Shown here: piece by piece, positions 8,043 to 10,391 of the stretch | Layout: each line of letters begins with the position of its first letter | How positions within the stretch are numbered: position 1 is the stretch's first letter | DNA from: an uncultured Bdellovibrio sp. | GTDB lineage: Bacteria > Bdellovibrionota > Bdellovibrionia > Bdellovibrionales > Bdellovibrionaceae | Direction of reading: 5' to 3' | Length of the DNA: 10,391 nucleotides | Assembly: GCA_946480995.1 (NCBI GenBank) | Contig: CAMLMF010000050.1 | Span: 1-10,391 of the forward strand | Notes under the pieces: generated by a model | Database searches by the model: none | What the model was told of the DNA's origin: nothing | The model's input: only the letters and a program-made list of their open reading frames with translations | Translations under genes and position numbers: made by a program

Positions 8043-8390
8043 ATGAAACTTGTTCTTTCTCTTCTTGTATCTGTATTTGCATCTTCAGCATTCGCCGCTA
8101 AATTGTCGGCAACTCAATTCACTTGCACGAGCAGCAAAGCCGGCCTTGTTGTTGTCACAACTCCGCAAGATTACTCTGTGCAAGTTTTTGATCTGCACGG
8201 CAACTTCCTTTACGAAAACAACAATGTTTATCCAACCTACTCTTACTCTGACGTTTTAAACCCAATGATCGTTGACGTAAAAATGATCGATAATGTGTCA
8301 GGCAAAACGGTCTTGTTGGTTTCATCGCAAGCAGCGAAAATCCAAGGCGAATTCAACGGTGACGACTCTTTTGTCTGCAAAGCTCGCTAA
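8043..8390 (+). CDS. Small secreted protein of unknown function
   Basis: The 115-residue precursor has a clear signal peptide (MKLVLSLL..ASSAFA, cleavage after residue 18), leaving a mature protein of about 97 residues. The mature part is rich in beta-forming residues (AGLVVVTTPQDYSVQVFDLHG, GKTVLLVSSQAAKIQG). It has only two cysteines, one near its start (TCTSS) and one near its end (FVCKAR), well placed for a single disulfide closing the domain. Start ATG has AGGAG (8032-8036) 6 nt upstream. It stands alone between the htrA terminator and the spoVG leader. I do not recognise the family. A periplasmic or released small beta-domain protein is the most that can be said. Confidence 0.85.
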   Translation: MKLVLSLLVSVFASSAFAAKLSATQFTCTSSKAGLVVVTTPQDYSVQVFDLHGNFLYENNNVYPTYSYSDVLNPMIVDVKMIDNVSGKTVLLVSSQAAKIQGEFNGDDSFVCKAR

Positions 8391-8414
8391 GAATCCTTGC
8401 TCTTAAGCAACTCT

Positions 8415-8445
8415 GGGGATGGCGAAGAAGGCTCTTCGCGTCCCC
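8415..8445 (+). repeat. Strong hairpin downstream of the small secreted protein gene
   Basis: GGGGA (8415-8419) pairs with TCCCC (8441-8445), and inside it GCGAAGA (8422-8428) pairs with TCTTCGC (8433-8439) around a 4-nt loop. That gives 12 pairs with one small internal loop. It starts 25 nt after the stop at 8390, where a terminator is expected, but no T-run follows directly. A small CCCA/TGGG hairpin and TTTTA (8458-8472) come later. It may be a transcript 3' end or a leader structure. Confidence 0.7.
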
Positions 8446-8550
8446 AAACGTCCTGACCCCACCCTGGGTTTTATCAAACGTCCACGGTTCAAGTTCCGTC
8501 GACTGTCTTACTGTGAGACATTTCATTTATTAATTTACGATTTTTACTTT

Positions 8551-8580
8551 AAAAAACTCGACTTAGGTCTTCAGTTTTTT
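8551..8580. repeat. Inverted repeat with A- and T-tracts upstream of spoVG
   Basis: AAAAAACT (8551-8558) and AGTTTTTT (8573-8580) are perfect inverted copies, and GAC/GTC pairs inside them around TTAG. The stem extends outward by a G-T wobble and two A-T pairs. The form resembles a bidirectional terminator of low G+C. It lies 82 nt before the spoVG start and could end transcription from the left or act as a protein-binding site. Confidence 0.6.
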
Positions 8581-8662
8581 GAAAACGCCGCCGAGAAGGA
8601 CAGTGGACCATAGTATGGTTCCAAGGTTTGCAACAAGAATGACACCTGGAAAGGCACTTTAT

Positions 8663-8992
8663 ATGAAAGTCACCGAGGTCAAAGTTTTCCCCGTCAATGA
8701 AGACAGGCTTAAAGCCTACGTTTCCATCACATTAGATGGCTGCTTTGTGGTCCGTGACCTAAAGGTCATTCAGGGCACCAGCGGTCTTTTTGTGGCGATG
8801 CCATCGAAAAAGCGCAAAGACGGTCAATTCCGTGATATCGCGCATCCCCTAAACCAAGAAACCCGCGCCATGATCGAGGACTTGGTCTTTGAGGCCTATG
8901 AAAAAGAACTAAAATCCATGGGAGAAACCCTAGTAAATCTAAAACGCCAAAAAGCTCCTGGGAGTGATTATGGTGGTGGAGATGAATACTAA
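8663..8992 (+). CDS. spoVG: SpoVG-family nucleic-acid-binding regulator
   Basis: The 109-residue protein matches SpoVG almost along its full length: [11 protein letters not shown] at the start, [20 protein letters not shown] (residues 15-34), then [18 protein letters not shown] and a final [21 protein letters not shown] helix. Firmicute SpoVG is about 97 residues; this one adds a polar tail ending SDYGGGDEY. In Firmicutes it was named for sporulation, but the family binds DNA and RNA and occurs in non-spore-formers such as spirochaetes. The start is the ATG at 8663, which gives the conserved N-terminus and has GGAAAGG about 9 nt upstream. The frame stays open to a TTG at 8579 that adds 28 unconserved residues, which is unlikely. 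It is flanked by hairpins on both sides, so it is probably a single-gene unit. Confidence 0.94.
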   Translation: MKVTEVKVFPVNEDRLKAYVSITLDGCFVVRDLKVIQGTSGLFVAMPSKKRKDGQFRDIAHPLNQETRAMIEDLVFEAYEKELKSMGETLVNLKRQKAPGSDYGGGDEY

Positions 8993-9087
8993 AGGTTCGG
9001 AGTACCCTGCTCACGCCAACTTAATTTTTCCCTGAGGAAACTTTAAGCTGCGGCGGCTTCACAACTCCCGTGGAACCCATTTTAGCA

Positions 9088-9117
9088 AGCCCGTCGGCAA
9101 ACCCGGCGGGCTTTTTT
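9088..9117 (+). terminator. Rho-independent terminator of spoVG
   Basis: A 10-bp G+C-rich stem (9088-9097 with 9103-9112, one T-G wobble) closes a CAAAC loop and is followed by six T. It lies 95 nt after the spoVG stop and before the tRNA. Confidence 0.92.
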
Positions 9118-9201
9118 GCGTCCACAGACGTCGACGCATGAAGTCTTAGATTGCATTTCACCCTCAAAATCCGTAAGTTAGCAATTCGAAAGTCTTCTTG
9201 C

Positions 9202-9277
9202 TGGGGTATCGTCAAGTTGGTAAGACAACAGATTTTGATTCTGTCATTCGCAGGTTCGAGTCCTGCTACCCCATCCA
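9202..9277 (+). tRNA. tRNA-Gln, anticodon TTG
   Basis: The full cloverleaf is visible: acceptor TGGGGTA/TACCCCA (9202-9208 with 9267-9273), D stem GTC/GAC, anticodon stem ACAGA/TCTGT (9228-9232 with 9240-9244), loop TTTTGAT with anticodon TTG at 9235-9237, and T arm GCAGG/CCTGC around TTCGAGT. T9274 is the discriminator base and CCA is encoded at 9275-9277. The anticodon reads CAA, with CAG by wobble. A weak promoter-like pair, TTGCAT (9151-9156) and TAAGTT (9174-9179), is spaced 17 nt upstream. A T-rich run follows directly. Its 3' half is a typical integration site, and an accessory module starts about 100 nt later. Confidence 0.98.
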
Positions 9278-9314
9278 TTTTCTTTTTTACTCAGTAACTT
9301 CAAATACTTACAAA

Positions 9315-9333
9315 TAAAAATCTGCGATTTTTA
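9315..9333. terminator. Possible A/T-rich terminator after tRNA-Gln
   Basis: TAAAAATC and GATTTTTA are perfect inverted copies around a TGC loop, 38 nt after the tRNA end. The U-run forms the 3' side of the stem. The stem is weak, so the call is tentative; it may separate the tRNA transcript from the AbiE module. Confidence 0.45.
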
Positions 9334-9374
9334 GGCTTTGGCGTTGTCACTATTCTTGCACAAATACCTTAACT

Positions 9375-9389
9375 TTTAAGCATATTGTG
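9375..9389. promoter_or_regulatory. Possible second operator half-site upstream of abiEi
   Basis: TTTAAGCAT (9375-9383) is repeated exactly at 9422-9430, inside the main inverted repeat, and GCATAT of this site recurs at 9405-9410. An imperfect partner, ATGC (9394-9397), lies just downstream. AbiEi proteins elsewhere bind two inverted repeats in their promoter. This could be the weaker site, overlapping the -35. Confidence 0.45.
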
Positions 9390-9413
9390 TAAAATGCCGA
9401 TATAGCATATAAT
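9385..9413 (+). promoter_or_regulatory. Sigma70-type promoter of the AbiE module
   Basis: The -35 TTGTGT (9385-9390) and a perfect -10 TATAAT (9408-9413) are separated by exactly 17 nt. The predicted start point near 9420 leaves a leader of about 27 nt before the abiEi ATG. Confidence 0.8.
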
Positions 9414-9437
9414 ACTTATAGTTTAAGCATTATATGC
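9405..9437. promoter_or_regulatory. Inverted-repeat operator over the abiEi promoter
   Basis: GCATATAAT-A-CTTA (9405-9418) faces TAAG-C-ATTATATGC (9424-9437) across TAGTT; 13 of 14 positions pair. It covers the whole -10 and the expected start point and ends just before the ribosome site GGAG (9438-9441). A repressor here would block transcription. The likely ligand is AbiEi, whose homologues repress their own operon; that link is inferred. Confidence 0.75.
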
Positions 9438-9446
9438 GGAGCGCTT

Positions 9447-10070
9447 ATGGGACAGATCGCAGAGAAAAATCGAGAGCTCTTTGAAATAGCAGAAGCCCAG
9501 CAAGGGCTCTTCACTGCTAAACAGGCTGAGAGTGTTGGCTTCACCAACACCAATCACTCCTATCATGTTAAAGCTGGACACTGGGTTCGCGAAGGGCGCG
9601 GCCTTTATCGTCTTTCTCTTTTTCCTAAGAGCCCAGAAGAGCAAAAGGTGATGTATGCACTTTGGAGCCAAAATCGAGAAGGTAAAATTCAAGGCGTCTA
9701 TTCTCATGAGACAGCGCTTGCTCACTACGAGCTCTCCGATGTGAATCCTTCAAAACTTAATATGACTGTTCCGAAGTCCTTTCGCCGAAACTCAAAAATT
9801 CCCAAAATCCTTAAACTTCACTTTGCCGAACTCACGAAAGATATGATTCTTGAAAGCCGTGGATTTCTCGTCACCAAACCCCAGCGAACCATAAGCGACA
9901 TCATCATATGTGGTTGGATCCCCTTCGACATTATTCGCCAGGCGGTATTGGAGGCTCTCAGTAAAGGGCTCATGCAGAAGTGGGAAGTGGAAAGCATCTT
10001 TTCATCACTTCAAGTTTCAACAGAACTTCGCAAACAACTTAACAAACTTCTTAAGGAGATCCAGCGATGA
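9447..10070 (+). CDS. abiEi: AbiEi-type antitoxin and autorepressor (type IV toxin-antitoxin)
   Basis: The 207-residue protein starts with a winged helix-turn-helix of the AbiEi antitoxin type: QQGLFTAKQAESVGFTNTN, then the recognition segment and the wing WVREGRGLYRLS (about residues 18-57). The longer C-terminal domain has SHETALAHYELSDVNPSKLNMTV and the TKPQRTISDII region typical of these antitoxins. In known AbiE systems this protein represses the operon through its N-terminal domain and neutralises the toxin without binding it directly. Start ATG has GGAG 5 nt upstream. The stop overlaps the next start (ATGA). A near-perfect inverted repeat sits on its promoter. The protein is basic and predicted soluble. 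It looks intact; a generic AbiEi-domain regulator is the only real alternative, and the toxin gene next to it argues against that. Confidence 0.9.
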   Translation: MGQIAEKNRELFEIAEAQQGLFTAKQAESVGFTNTNHSYHVKAGHWVREGRGLYRLSLFPKSPEEQKVMYALWSQNREGKIQGVYSHETALAHYELSDVNPSKLNMTVPKSFRRNSKIPKILKLHFAELTKDMILESRGFLVTKPQRTISDIIICGWIPFDIIRQAVLEALSKGLMQKWEVESIFSSLQVSTELRKQLNKLLKEIQR

Positions 10071-10391
10071 AGTACACAACGGCTCTCTCTTTTCGAAAGG
10101 CAATTGAGGAACGGCTCTCAAATATTTCTAAGAGTGAAGGCATCGATATTCAAAGATTGCGTCGTGATGTTGCATTTGACCGGCTCTTGGTAAGACTTTT
10201 TGCAATGGCCTCGCCGCCTTGGGCCCTCAAGGGTGGCTATGCTATGCAACTTAGAACAGACAGCGCAAGAACCACAAAGGATGTCGATCTTGCGATGAAA
10301 GACGCAAAGCTATTCTCAAGCGATGCGAACAAACGAAATGAGGCGATACGCGCTTACCTAATTCAGCAGGCCGCTGTGGATTTGGGAGACT
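10067..10391 (+). CDS. abiEii: AbiEii-type nucleotidyltransferase toxin, 3' end beyond the window
   Basis: 108 codons are visible before the right edge. The nucleotidyltransferase core is recognisable: WALKGGYAMQLR (residues 52-63, Lys55-Gly56-Gly57) followed by RTTKDVDLAM (68-77), whose Asp72 and Asp74 are the metal-binding DxD pair. This matches the AbiEii/MenT toxin family, which transfers nucleotides; some members modify the CCA end of tRNAs. The N-terminal helical region (1-45) precedes it as in homologues. The start ATG overlaps the antitoxin stop by 4 nt, with AAGGAG 8 nt upstream, so the pair is translationally coupled. The missing C-terminal part means intactness cannot be judged. 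Confidence 0.9.
   Translation, partial: MKYTTALSFRKAIEERLSNISKSEGIDIQRLRRDVAFDRLLVRLFAMASPPWALKGGYAMQLRTDSARTTKDVDLAMKDAKLFSSDANKRNEAIRAYLIQQAAVDLGD

Noticed and set aside
8480..8505. T-arm-like sequence GGTTCAAGTTCC suggesting a tRNA fragment
   Set aside because: No acceptor, D or anticodon arm can be paired around it; the stem is only 4 bp.
8419..8613. 64-residue basic open frame between the secreted protein and spoVG
   Set aside because: It begins inside the strong hairpin, has no spaced ribosome site and shows no recognisable motif; a chance frame is more likely.
9021..9278. 85-residue open frame on the minus strand
   Set aside because: It runs antisense across the tRNA-Gln and the spoVG terminator and has no family signal.

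Overview
The window is a compact, gene-dense stretch of a Gram-negative bacterial chromosome. It combines a MoxR/Bat-type operon, a periplasmic HtrA protease, a lipoprotein and a SpoVG homologue in an evident non-Firmicute. That mix, with medium G+C and hydrophobic short signal peptides, fits a Bdellovibrionota (Bdellovibrio-like) organism. The assignment is an inference from gene content, because no rRNA or other phylogenetic marker is present.

Positions 1-5141 hold one leftward operon. Read in its own direction it runs moxR (AAA+ ATPase), a DUF58 protein, a single-pass membrane protein, batA, batB and a TPR lipoprotein cut by the left edge. All five junctions overlap by 1 or 4 nt (TAGTG, TAATG, ATGA, TAATG, ATGA), so the genes are probably translationally coupled. 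In this family MoxR is thought to act as a chaperone-like ATPase on VWA proteins. The two VWA proteins (BatA, BatB) and the TPR protein would form a membrane or periplasmic assembly linked to envelope and stress tolerance.

Positions 5293-7911 read rightward, divergently from moxR: an HtpX-like M48 membrane protein whose catalytic HExxH reads HQxxH, a DUF1844 protein, and an HtrA/Deg protease with signal peptide, intact triad and two PDZ domains. A strong terminator follows. Next come a small secreted protein of unknown function, a 272-nt gene-free stretch with two inverted repeats, SpoVG with its own terminator, and a tRNA-Gln(TTG) with encoded CCA.

The right end (about 9375-10391) looks like an accessory module placed just after the tRNA. 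It is a two-gene type IV toxin-antitoxin/abortive-infection system, with AbiEi complete and AbiEii cut by the right edge. It is preceded by a near-consensus promoter whose -10 and start point lie inside a 33-bp inverted repeat, which fits autoregulation by AbiEi. The least ordinary points are the active-site-substituted HtpX homologue, the membrane protein of the Bat operon that has no signal peptide, the operator architecture of the AbiE module, and the structured leader before spoVG. I see no clearly new multi-gene system.
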